Counted from the first letter of the stretch, positions 1 through 5,744 are shown. The stretch: 6,467 nucleotides of DNA from Bacillota bacterium (GCA_023397675.1 JAEWTV010000141.1:1-6467), one strand, 5' to 3'. A program made the numbers and translations. The notes: a model not told the origin generated them from the sequence alone.

Positions 1-1
1 G

Positions 2-319
2 GCGAGAATAGATGGATGTGGAGAATTCAAGATGTTCTACAGGATAGTTCTCCCAATGATAACTCCATCAATGGCTACAATGTCAATATTCTCATTTATC
101 AATTCATGGAACAACTACCTTACTCCACTGGTTATACTCCAGGAAGAAAAGAAGTATACCGTGCCTGTAATGGTTGCTCTTGCAAAGGGTGTATATAGGA
201 CAGACTTCGGAGCAGTTTATACCGCAATTGCATTATCAATTGTACCTATACTTATAGTATTTGGCTTCTGTTCCAAATATATAATTGGCGGTCTTACTGC
301 AGGAGCTGTAAAAGAATAG
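2..319 (+). CDS. Carbohydrate ABC transporter permease, MalG type (3' end only)
   Basis: This is the last 105 codons of an integral membrane subunit of a binding-protein-dependent sugar importer; the start lies before the window. The frame opens with ARIDGCGEFKMFYRIVLP, the second half of the EAA loop through which such permeases contact the ATPase subunit. A hydrophobic segment with an N-S-W-N-N-Y motif follows (about residues 21-46), then a second one (about residues 74-95). The C-terminus, GLTAGAVKE, is the typical ending of MalG-type (second) permeases. The reading frame runs back to the window edge without a stop, so the ATG at 32 is internal and not the true start. In this transporter class the substrate-binding lipoprotein and the other permease usually lie upstream. 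The GH94 phosphorylase gene 103 bp downstream suggests a beta-glucan oligosaccharide as substrate, which is an inference from context. Confidence 0.93.
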   Translation, partial: ARIDGCGEFKMFYRIVLPMITPSMATMSIFSFINSWNNYLTPLVILQEEKKYTVPVMVALAKGVYRTDFGAVYTAIALSIVPILIVFGFCSKYIIGGLTAGAVKE

Positions 320-355
320 TAAATAAATCCAAAGTTGTTTGTATTTTGTGTATTA

Positions 356-394
356 TGGTGATAGCCGGCGCTAAACGTGGGTTATCACCATTTT
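356..394 (+). terminator. Intergenic hairpin with short T-run between permease and GH94 genes
   Basis: TGGTGATAGCC (356-366) pairs with GGTTATCACCA (380-390), giving 11 pairs with one G-U. The loop can add a small inner helix (369-370 with 376-377). Only TTTT (391-394) follows, so termination is probably partial. No good promoter is visible between here and the GH94 start, so the hairpin more likely tunes expression within one operon (attenuation or a 3'-end-stabilising stem) than ends it. That reading is inference. Confidence 0.65.
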
Positions 395-422
395 CATAAT
401 ATCTTAAACAGGAGAATAAAGT

Positions 423-2834
423 ATGAATTACGGTTTTTTTAATGACTCAGAAAGAGAATACGTTATTACAAATCCAAAGACACCTGTAAAATGGATTAAT
501 TATGTTGGCGGTCTAAGTTTCGGAGGTTTTGTCGATAATACAGGCGGTTCCTTGATATGTAAAGGAGACCCTGCATTAAATAGGATGACAAAATATATCC
601 CTCAGATGCCAGACTCAGATTTTAAAGGTGAAACCTTGTACTTAAGGTTTAAAAAAGATGGTAAGTATAAAGTGTTCTCCCCGTATTTTGTTCCTACATT
701 AGACAGATATGACAGGTATGAATGTCATGTAGGACTTGGTTACAGCAGAATAGTATCCGAATTCTATGGAATCAGGACAGATGTAAAAATATTTGTTCCA
801 ATCGGGGAATCAAGAGTTATAAGGGATATTGTTATCACTAATTTGAACAAAGAGCCTCTGCAGATAGATGTTATACCAGTTATTGAGTATACACACTTCG
901 ATGCATTGAAACAGCTTACAAATGCCGATTGGGTTCCCCAGACAATGCAGTCAAAGGTTATCAATCAGGAAGATGGTCTTAAGGTTCTCACACAATATGC
1001 CTTTATGAACAAAGGTAGAAGGATAAATTACCTGACTTCAAATTATCCGGTATCATCTTTTGAGTCGGACCGTAAACAGTTCCTTGGTGATAATGGCTAT
1101 GGAACATGGAAAAGTCCATATAGCCTTTTAGAGGATGAATTAAATAATTACGAAGCTCTTAGAGGAGATAACATAGGTGCATTGATGCATCACCTTGGAG
1201 AGTTAAAGCCAAACGAAAGTAAACGGATTATTACACAGTTTGGTCAGTGCAGCAGTATTGATGCAGAGACATCTGTAATAAAGAAGTTTAGAGATGAGAA
1301 AGTTGTTGAAGCTGCTTTTAATGAACTAAAGTTATTCTGGGACAACTACCTTGATACAATCGTAGTTGATACTCCTGACAAGGCAATGAATACAATGCTT
1401 AATATCCATAATCCTAGACAGTGCTACATAACAAAGAATTGGTCAAGGTACCTTTCACTTTACCAGCTGGGATTTGGCGGAAGGGGTATAGGCTACAGAG
1501 ACAGCTCACAGGATGTTATGGGTGTTCTCAGCCATATGCCTGAAGAAGGAATCAAGCTGATTGAAATGCTTTTAGGTGTTCAGAATTGCGATGGATCAGC
1601 AATGCATCAGCTAAATCCACTTACATTGGAGGCTACTGCAGGAGACTCAAGGGAAATGGAAGACAGGCCGCATTATTACAGTGATGACCATCTTTGGGTA
1701 ATACTTGCCGTATGTACATATATTAAAGAAACAGGTAATAAGGATTATTTATCAAAAGTGATTCCATATTATCAAAAAGATAAAGAAGGTAATCCAATTG
1801 AAAAGGGTACAGTGCTTGATCACTTGAAAAGGGCAATAGAGTTTACATACAATAATATTGGTGCACATGGAATTCCGCTTTTAGGTTTTGCTGACTGGAA
1901 TGATACAGTTAACCTTCCGACAGGCGCAGAATCAATGTTTACTGCAAATCTCTACGGTGTTGCCTTAAAAGAAATGATCAGCCTTATGAGCTACCTTGGT
2001 GATAACTGTAGTGCTGAAAAATATGAAAATTATTATAAAATAATCAGTGAGAATGTTAATAAACATGCGTGGGACGGAGAGTGGTACATAAGGTATTTTG
2101 ACCATAACGGGAGCCCCATTGGTTCGTCCAAAAATGAAAAGGGTAAAATATATATAAACGCTCAGACCTGGGGTGTTATGTCAGGCTTTGCACCTTTCGA
2201 TAGAGCTAAAAAGGCTTTGGAGTCAGTTAATAAAATGCTTAATACCAAGAATGGTATTAAACTAAGCGGGCCGGGATACAACGGATATGACCCTGAAATT
2301 GGAGGTATCACAACATATCCTCCTGGAGCTAAGGAAAATGGAGGCATATTCCTGCACTGCAATCCTTGGGCAATGATAGCAGAGACTGCTGTAGGTAATG
2401 GGGATAGGGCATTCCAGTATTATACCCAGATCAACCCTGTTTATAAAAATGATATTCTTGATGAATATGAGTGTGAGCCATATGTTTATCCTCAGAACAT
2501 ATTAGGAGATGAACATCCCCAATTCGGTCTTGGAAGGAACAGTTGGCTTTCAGGAACTTCATCCTGGGTATATCAGGCAGCTACAAAATATATTCTCGGT
2601 ATTCAAGCTGAATATGAAGGGCTTAGTATTAATCCGTGTATTCCTTCAGATTGGGAAGGTTTCACGGTAAAGAGAAATTTCAGGAATGCTGCATATAACA
2701 TTGAAGTTAAAAAGCCTAAGGGTATTTGCAAGGGTGTTAAAGAAATAAGTGTTGATGGAAAAAAACTTCAAAATTGTCTTATACCAATTTTCGGAGACAA
2801 CAAAGTTCACGATGTTAAAGTTATAATGGGATAA
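423..2834 (+). CDS. GH94 inverting beta-glycoside phosphorylase (cellobiose/cellodextrin phosphorylase-like)
   Basis: A complete 803-residue cytoplasmic enzyme with no signal peptide. GH94 enzymes cleave a beta-glycosidic bond with inorganic phosphate, releasing an alpha-sugar-1-phosphate and a shortened acceptor. The start ATG has AGGAG at 410-414, 8 nt upstream. The N-terminus (GFFNDSEREYVI, then WINYVGG) and the last residues (VKVIMG) match clostridial cellobiose phosphorylases as I remember them. A beta-sandwich should cover about residues 1-290, a helical (alpha/alpha)6 barrel about 330-730, and a beta domain the end. Visible motifs are GRGIGYRDSSQD (353-364, with R354, R359, D360, D364 near the sugar site), ADWND (490-494, holding the general-acid Asp), KENGGIFLH (H645) and NSWLSGT (706-712), the phosphate-binding loop. 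Substrate is uncertain: the stretch after ADWND is about 20 residues shorter than in classical cellobiose phosphorylases, and S710 replaces their Thr. Cellobiose, cellodextrins, laminaribiose or chitobiose are all possible. It follows a sugar permease gene, so import and phosphorolysis are probably coupled. Confidence 0.94.
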   Translation: MNYGFFNDSEREYVITNPKTPVKWINYVGGLSFGGFVDNTGGSLICKGDPALNRMTKYIPQMPDSDFKGETLYLRFKKDGKYKVFSPYFVPTLDRYDRYECHVGLGYSRIVSEFYGIRTDVKIFVPIGESRVIRDIVITNLNKEPLQIDVIPVIEYTHFDALKQLTNADWVPQTMQSKVINQEDGLKVLTQYAFMNKGRRINYLTSNYPVSSFESDRKQFLGDNGYGTWKSPYSLLEDELNNYEALRGDNIGALMHHLGELKPNESKRIITQFGQCSSIDAETSVIKKFRDEKVVEAAFNELKLFWDNYLDTIVVDTPDKAMNTMLNIHNPRQCYITKNWSRYLSLYQLGFGGRGIGYRDSSQDVMGVLSHMPEEGIKLIEMLLGVQNCDGSAMHQLNPLTLEATAGDSREMEDRPHYYSDDHLWVILAVCTYIKETGNKDYLSKVIPYYQKDKEGNPIEKGTVLDHLKRAIEFTYNNIGAHGIPLLGFADWNDTVNLPTGAESMFTANLYGVALKEMISLMSYLGDNCSAEKYENYYKIISENVNKHAWDGEWYIRYFDHNGSPIGSSKNEKGKIYINAQTWGVMSGFAPFDRAKKALESVNKMLNTKNGIKLSGPGYNGYDPEIGGITTYPPGAKENGGIFLHCNPWAMIAETAVGNGDRAFQYYTQINPVYKNDILDEYECEPYVYPQNILGDEHPQFGLGRNSWLSGTSSWVYQAATKYILGIQAEYEGLSINPCIPSDWEGFTVKRNFRNAAYNIEVKKPKGICKGVKEISVDGKKLQNCLIPIFGDNKVHDVKVIMG

Positions 2835-2843
2835 AAGTCATAG

Positions 2844-2880
2844 AAAAATGGCCTGTATATGCAACAGGCCATTTTCTTTT
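2844..2880. terminator. Bidirectional rho-independent terminator between convergent genes
   Basis: TGGCCTGT (2849-2856) pairs with ACAGGCCA (2864-2871) around a 7-nt loop. An A-run (2844-2848) on one side and TTTTCTTTT (2872-2880) on the other give a U-tract on either strand. It lies 10 bp after the GH94 stop and about 25 bp beyond the stop of the minus-strand cold-shock gene, so it can end both transcripts. Confidence 0.88.
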
Positions 2881-2904
2881 GAATTGAATTATGGATATTC
2901 TTAA

Positions 2905-3102
2905 TTATAGGGGAACAACATTTGCTGCCTGATCTCCGCGCTGTCCCTTTTCAATATCAAATTGGACACGCTGACCTTCATTTAAAGATTTATATCCTTC
3001 GCTTTGTATTGCAGAAAAGTGAACAAAAACGTCATCGCCACCTTCGCGTTCAATGAATCCATAACCTTTATCAGCATTAAACCATTTTACTGTTCCTTCC
3101 AT
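2905..3102 (-). CDS. csp: Cold-shock protein, CspA family
   Basis: A 65-residue single cold-shock domain (OB fold) that binds single-stranded RNA and DNA and acts as an RNA chaperone. The sequence begins MEGTVKWFN, followed by RNP1 KGYGFI (residues 12-17) and RNP2 VFVHF (25-29); the stacking aromatics W7, F8, Y14, F16, F26, H28 and F29 are all present. Length is exactly that of bacterial Csp proteins. The ATG (3102-3100) has GGAGG on the minus strand (3116-3112) with a 9-nt spacer. A weak minus-strand promoter candidate is TTGAAT (3166-3161) and TAACAT (3144-3139), 16 nt apart, which would leave a short leader of about 30 nt. I do not see the very long leader known from E. coli cspA. The gene converges on the GH94 gene and is divergent from the lipoprotein gene. 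Its role as a cold-induced or constitutive paralogue cannot be told from sequence. Confidence 0.96.
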   Translation of the reverse strand: MEGTVKWFNADKGYGFIEREGGDDVFVHFSAIQSEGYKSLNEGQRVQFDIEKGQRGDQAANVVPL

Positions 3103-3222
3103 CCAACTGCACCTCCGAATATTGTTACTTAATCTATTATGTTAACAAAAGTTCAAAACTATTCAAAAATTATTTGTATGAATTGTTATATTTTGTATTA
3201 TTATTTACAGATACTAATTACA

Positions 3223-3251
3223 TTGTGCTGTGAAAGTCCCTATGTTATAAT
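3223..3251 (+). promoter_or_regulatory. Sigma-A promoter with extended -10 for the lipoprotein gene
   Basis: TTGTGC (3223-3228) and a perfect TATAAT (3246-3251) are separated by 17 nt, with TG at 3243-3244 giving an extended -10. The predicted start of transcription is near 3258, leaving a leader of about 55 nt before the TTG start codon. The weak -35 is offset by the extended -10. Confidence 0.7.
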
Positions 3252-3312
3252 CTTATAGTACTTAGAATACTCAATTTATTAATATTCAGCAATCATCAAG
3301 GAGGTTAAGCAA

Positions 3313-3915
3313 TTGAAGAAATCTGTAGTTTTAAGGTTGATTTGCACAGTTATTATTACTTTAATGATGACATCTATATTAGTCGGTTGTGTAGGTAGCA
3401 CAAGCGATGAAAAAAGTGATATTGGAAAAATTAAGGAAGGAACTATAACAGATACTACCAATGCTAATTATCAAGAATATAAAAATACAGTAAAAGGATT
3501 TTCTATTTATGCTATTAAGGAATGGCACGCTGAAGAAAATATTAAACAAGCAGCTTTTGCTTTCTTTAATACAGAAAAGGATAAGGATGATTTTGCTGAA
3601 AGTGTTAACTTATTGATTCAGGATATGAAAGACACACCTGTTACCATGCAACAATACACTGAAGGTTCAGAAAAAGATATTAAAAAGCTTACAAATGCAA
3701 ATATAGAATCTTCAGAGGATGTGACATTTGGAGGGTTAAATGGGCATAAGATAGTTTATAGCAGCACGGCAAAAAGCATCAACTTCAAAAAGATGTCAGT
3801 ATACACAATGAAGGATGGTAAGGTTTATTTATTAACTTATACGGCTAAAAGTGATAGCTATTCAAAATTTATCAACAAGATTGAAGAAGTGGTTAAATCG
3901 TTTAAGTTTTTGTAA
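3313..3915 (+). CDS. Secreted lipoprotein with PsbP/Mog1-like domain (TTG start)
   Basis: A 200-residue protein anchored to the outer face of the membrane by lipid; function unknown. Translation starts at TTG: AAGGAGG (3298-3304) lies 8 nt upstream, and only this start gives a complete signal peptide (MKKSVVLR, then a hydrophobic core). The lipobox is LVGC (23-26), so C26 should be the lipidated first residue of the mature protein. A polar linker (27-55) leads to a single alpha/beta domain (about 56-200). The domain opens KGFSIYAIKEW, has a central GGLNGHKIVYSS strand-turn, and ends with YLLTYTAKSDSY and a final helix KIEEVVKSFKF. This layout matches the PsbP-like/DUF1795 fold common in clostridial lipoproteins, an assignment made by pattern and not by search. 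No terminator separates it from the paralogous membrane-protein genes 53 bp downstream, so they are probably co-transcribed. Confidence 0.88.
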   Translation: MKKSVVLRLICTVIITLMMTSILVGCVGSTSDEKSDIGKIKEGTITDTTNANYQEYKNTVKGFSIYAIKEWHAEENIKQAAFAFFNTEKDKDDFAESVNLLIQDMKDTPVTMQQYTEGSEKDIKKLTNANIESSEDVTFGGLNGHKIVYSSTAKSINFKKMSVYTMKDGKVYLLTYTAKSDSYSKFINKIEEVVKSFKFL

Positions 3916-3945
3916 TTGAAGAACTAATTAAAATTAATCTATAAG
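3916..3945 (+). promoter_or_regulatory. Possible internal promoter before copy 1
   Basis: TTGAAG (3916-3921) and TATAAG (3940-3945) are 18 nt apart. The -10 lies in the spacer of the inverted repeat at 3927-3957. The predicted start would fall in the right arm, leaving a leader of about 18 nt. In copy 2 the -10-like TATAAG is kept (4794-4799), but the matching -35 place (4770-4775) reads AGCAGG, because the duplication begins downstream of the TTGAAG. AT-rich DNA gives such matches by chance, so this is tentative. Confidence 0.35.
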
Positions 3946-3957
3946 TTTAATTTTAAT
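3927..3957. promoter_or_regulatory. Perfect 11-bp AT-only inverted repeat upstream of copy 1
   Basis: ATTAAAATTAA (3927-3937) and TTAATTTTAAT (3947-3957) are exact reverse complements separated by 9 nt. The right arm stops 1 nt before the GGGG of the ribosome binding site (3959-3962). It could be a protein-binding operator around a -10 element, or a weak RNA hairpin next to the ribosome binding site. The same element precedes copy 2 with one mismatch. Confidence 0.55.
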
Positions 3958-3968
3958 AGGGGTGAAAA

Positions 3969-4544
3969 ATGTCAAAAAAGAATATCTTGAGGATTATTTA
4001 TATTATAGTCCTTGTTTGTTTCCTCTTGCCTTATAACTCAATTACTTACAGCAATCCTTTGGCTGGCGGTAAAGTTGATACATCAAGTAATAATCAAATA
4101 AGCAAAATCTTTAGTGAAGATGATGATTTTTTAGATCCGGAAGATATCTGGTATAATGGAGGTTCTAAAGATTCAGAAGATTCAAAAGATGATGGGGATA
4201 GTAAGAGCCTCGGAGAAGATGCTGAAAAGAGTTATCCACAGCTTTTGATTATCCTTGCATTTGCAGCAGCTATAGCTGGATTGGTTATTACTTTTATAAG
4301 ATTCAAAAAAGCTGTGTTGTTTTCTGCAATAGCAGCAGTAGCAGGGTTTGTTTGTATAATTGTTTTAACTTTTGCAATCCGTTCATGGATGATAACAAAC
4401 AATTCACCTGGAGCTGAAGTAGTAATTATGGTTAATTATCGGGTAGGATTCTATTTAATATTGGCTGGCTTTGCTGCAGCAGCGGCTTTCGGGTTTTATG
4501 CAAGTTATAATAAGAAGCCTGTGCAGACACCATACATGGGGTAG
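3969..4544 (+). CDS. Four-helix membrane protein, copy 1, truncated before its zinc ribbon
   Basis: Encodes 191 residues, ended by TAG at 4542-4544. GGGGTG (3959-3964) is the ribosome binding site. Four membrane segments are visible: about 6-25, 91-110, 115-137 and 158-180. The first is followed by an acidic low-complexity loop (about 50-88) rich in Asp, Ser, Glu and Lys, predicted extracytoplasmic. The protein stops at QTPYMG, exactly where copy 2 continues into a Pro/Gln linker and zinc ribbon. The nucleotide alignment shows that TAG replaces a CAG glutamine codon. Copy 1 also lacks about 10 residues after helix 1 (copy 2 residues 30-39) and has Tyr in place of copy 2 Cys27. It may be a functional ribbon-less variant or a decaying pseudogene. 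I do not recognise a named family beyond clostridial zinc-ribbon membrane proteins of unknown function. Confidence 0.78.
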   Translation: MSKKNILRIIYIIVLVCFLLPYNSITYSNPLAGGKVDTSSNNQISKIFSEDDDFLDPEDIWYNGGSKDSEDSKDDGDSKSLGEDAEKSYPQLLIILAFAAAIAGLVITFIRFKKAVLFSAIAAVAGFVCIIVLTFAIRSWMITNNSPGAEVVIMVNYRVGFYLILAGFAAAAAFGFYASYNKKPVQTPYMG

Positions 4545-4715
4545 CAAGGATCATATGCACCACCTGACTATGTACAGCATCCACCATTTGTTAATATGGA
4601 GCAGCAATATTCACCTCCTCAGCAGGAAAGTGTAAATCGTTTTTGTTCCGAATGCGGTTTTAAAATTAGATCTTGAGACGAATTTTGCTCAAATTGCGGT
4701 ACTAAAGTACAATAA
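4545..4715 (+). pseudogene. Untranslated zinc-ribbon remnant of copy 1
   Basis: The same reading frame continues past the TAG with no frameshift and still encodes a Pro/Gln linker (QGSYAPPDY, then EQQYSPPQQE), a first knuckle RFCSECG, and a second knuckle FCSNCGTKVQ ending at TAA 4713-4715. A second nonsense codon, TGA at 4674-4676, sits between the knuckles where copy 2 has GGA (Gly247). All four ribbon cysteines are still encoded (TGT 4644, TGC 4653, TGC 4686, TGC 4695). This is the lost C-terminus of the gene starting at 3969. No start codon with a ribosome binding site is seen here for separate translation. Confidence 0.88.
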
Positions 4716-4741
4716 CTAAGTCAAATTTAATCTTGACTGAT

Positions 4742-4775
4742 AAAAAGCTCGCTTTAAATTATGTTGTTAAGCAGG
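4742..4775 (+). other. Truncated terminator remnant at the duplication junction
   Basis: The left arm (AAAAAGCTCGCTT, 4742-4754), the loop and the start of the right arm (AAGCAGG, 4769-4775) match the copy 2 terminator. The next bases are the beginning of unit 2 instead of CTTTTT. Only about four strong pairs plus a C-A mismatch and a G-U pair remain, and there is no U-run. It should no longer terminate. Confidence 0.8.
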
Positions 4776-4780
4776 GACTA

Positions 4781-4811
4781 ATTAAAACTAATATATAAGT
4801 TTAATTTTAAT
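4781..4811. promoter_or_regulatory. Inverted repeat upstream of copy 2 (10 of 11 pairs)
   Basis: ATTAAAACTAA (4781-4791) faces TTAATTTTAAT (4801-4811) across a 9-nt spacer, the same geometry as at 3927-3957 with one mismatch. The spacing to the G-rich ribosome binding site (GGGGGG, 4813-4818) is also kept. Confidence 0.5.
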
Positions 4812-4826
4812 AGGGGGGTTAAAATA

Positions 4827-5606
4827 ATGTCAAAAAAGAACATTTTAAGGATCATTTTCGTTATAGTCCTTGTCTGTTTCCTGTTACCTTATGTATCAGT
4901 TTCATGCAGTAACATGGAAATAATCGATGCAAAAGGATATAATCTGTTAGCTGGCGGTAAAATTGATGCATCAAGCCTTAATGAAATGAGCAAAAGCTTT
5001 GGTTCAGATCTAGGAAATTTAGGAGATCTCGGAAATATTGGGGATAAGGAAGACACTGGAGATTTGGGAGATATCGGCTCATTTGCCCCAAAAGGTGCTA
5101 CAAAGGAAGATTACGGTCCACAGCTTATGGTTATTCTTGCATTTGCAGCTGCTATAGCAGGATTGGTTATTACTTTTATAAAGTCAAAAAAAGCTGTGCT
5201 GTTTTCTGCAATAGCAGCAATAGCAGGGTTTGTTTGTACAATTGGTTCAATTTTTACAATCCGTTCATGGGTAACAAACAATTCGGCGGAAGCAGAAGCA
5301 ATAATTAATATTAAATATCAAATAGGATTCTATTTAATTTTGATAGGTTTTGTTGCAGCAGCAGCTTTGGGGTTCTATATAATTTATAATAAGAAGCCTG
5401 TACAGACGCCATTCATGGGGCAGCAGGGACCATACGCACCACCTGTACCACCTGACTATGGCCAGCAGCCACCATTTATTAATATGCAACAGCAGCAATA
5501 TGCACCTCCTCAGCAGGAAAATGTAAGCCGTTTCTGTACAGAATGCGGTTTAACAATGGGACCAGGAGATGGATTTTGCTCCAACTGTGGTACAAAGGTA
5601 CAATAG
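4827..5606 (+). CDS. Four-helix membrane protein with C-terminal zinc ribbon, copy 2 (full length)
   Basis: A 259-residue protein; function unknown. GGGGGG (4813-4818) precedes the ATG by 8 nt. Helix 1 (about 6-26) ends in LLPYVSVSC, a pattern I associate with small bacterial membrane proteins of this type. A predicted extracytoplasmic loop (27-98) contains a Gly/Asp/Leu low-complexity run of GNLGD/GDLGD-like pieces (59-84). Helices 2-4 lie at about 99-118, 122-145 and 166-187. The tail (196-230) is rich in Pro, Gln and Tyr. It ends in a single zinc ribbon made of CTECG (C237, C240) and CSNCGTKVQ (C251, C254). With four helices both ends should be cytoplasmic, placing the ribbon inside the cell, where it might bind a protein partner or nucleic acid. 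C27 is a poor lipobox (Ser at -3) and is not conserved in copy 1. Expression probably depends on read-through from copy 1. Confidence 0.9.
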   Translation: MSKKNILRIIFVIVLVCFLLPYVSVSCSNMEIIDAKGYNLLAGGKIDASSLNEMSKSFGSDLGNLGDLGNIGDKEDTGDLGDIGSFAPKGATKEDYGPQLMVILAFAAAIAGLVITFIKSKKAVLFSAIAAIAGFVCTIGSIFTIRSWVTNNSAEAEAIINIKYQIGFYLILIGFVAAAALGFYIIYNKKPVQTPFMGQQGPYAPPVPPDYGQQPPFINMQQQQYAPPQQENVSRFCTECGLTMGPGDGFCSNCGTKVQ

Positions 5607-5635
5607 GTGTTTGTAATCCTGATCTTTGATTGATT

Positions 5636-5676
5636 AAAAGCTTGCTTTTCAATTTATATTGTTAAGCAGGCTTTTT
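5636..5676 (+). terminator. Rho-independent terminator after copy 2
   Basis: AAAAGCTTGCTT (5636-5647) pairs with AAGCAGGCTTTT (5664-5675), 12 pairs with one G-U, around a 16-nt loop. The T-run is 5672-5676, so the outer pairs are A-U. It should end the transcription unit that begins at the promoter at 3223. Confidence 0.85.
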
Positions 5677-5720
5677 AATTATTAACCTTACTAAAATTTT
5701 GTTATTTTTGTTTAAAGTTG

Positions 5721-5729
5721 TGGTATAAG
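5721..5729 (+). promoter_or_regulatory. Extended -10 promoter element for the hemerythrin gene
   Basis: TGGTATAAG (5721-5729) gives TG, one base, then TATAAG, five of six matches to TATAAT. No convincing -35 lies 16-18 nt upstream, where the sequence is T-rich. The predicted start is near 5736, so the leader would begin just before the hairpin at 5745. Confidence 0.45.
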
Positions 5730-5744
5730 TAAAGTATGCAATTT

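Larger units (their letters stand above)
3922..4775 (+). repeat. Tandem duplication, unit 1
   Basis: First copy of a direct repeat holding upstream region, membrane-protein gene and the first half of a terminator. It aligns with 4776-5670 from ACTAATTAAAA (3923-3933 and 4777-4787) through to GTTAAGCAGG (4766-4775 and 5661-5670). Similarity is highest in the upstream inverted repeat and in the codons for the membrane helices, and lowest in the codons for the extracytoplasmic loop, where indels make unit 1 about 40 bp shorter. Confidence 0.9.
4776..5670 (+). repeat. Tandem duplication, unit 2
   Basis: Second copy of the direct repeat seen at 3922-4775. It holds the upstream inverted repeat, a full-length gene and a complete terminator whose last bases (5671-5676) continue beyond the repeat boundary. 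Having the intact terminator only in the downstream copy is what a simple tandem duplication with its breakpoint inside the terminator would leave. Confidence 0.9.

Noticed and set aside
2162..2362. Minus-strand open frame inside the GH94 gene, and similar antisense or shifted frames elsewhere (16-198, 764-964, 3279-3461, 5910-6125)
   Set aside because: They overlap well-supported genes and show no recognisable protein pattern. They are shadow frames.
4542..4676. Possible recoding of TAG and TGA (pyrrolysine or selenocysteine) in copy 1
   Set aside because: The aligned residues in copy 2 are ordinary Gln and Gly, not catalytic sites, and two different stops in one short linker fit simple nonsense mutation better. 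I saw no clear selenocysteine-insertion hairpin after the TGA.
4827..4910. Copy 2 as a lipoprotein with C27 as lipidation site
   Set aside because: Ser at -3 does not fit a lipobox, and copy 1 has Tyr in the same place.
3922..5670. Insertion sequence or transposon behind the repeated region
   Set aside because: There is no transposase frame, no terminal inverted repeats and no target-site duplication; the repeats are explained by tandem duplication of one gene.
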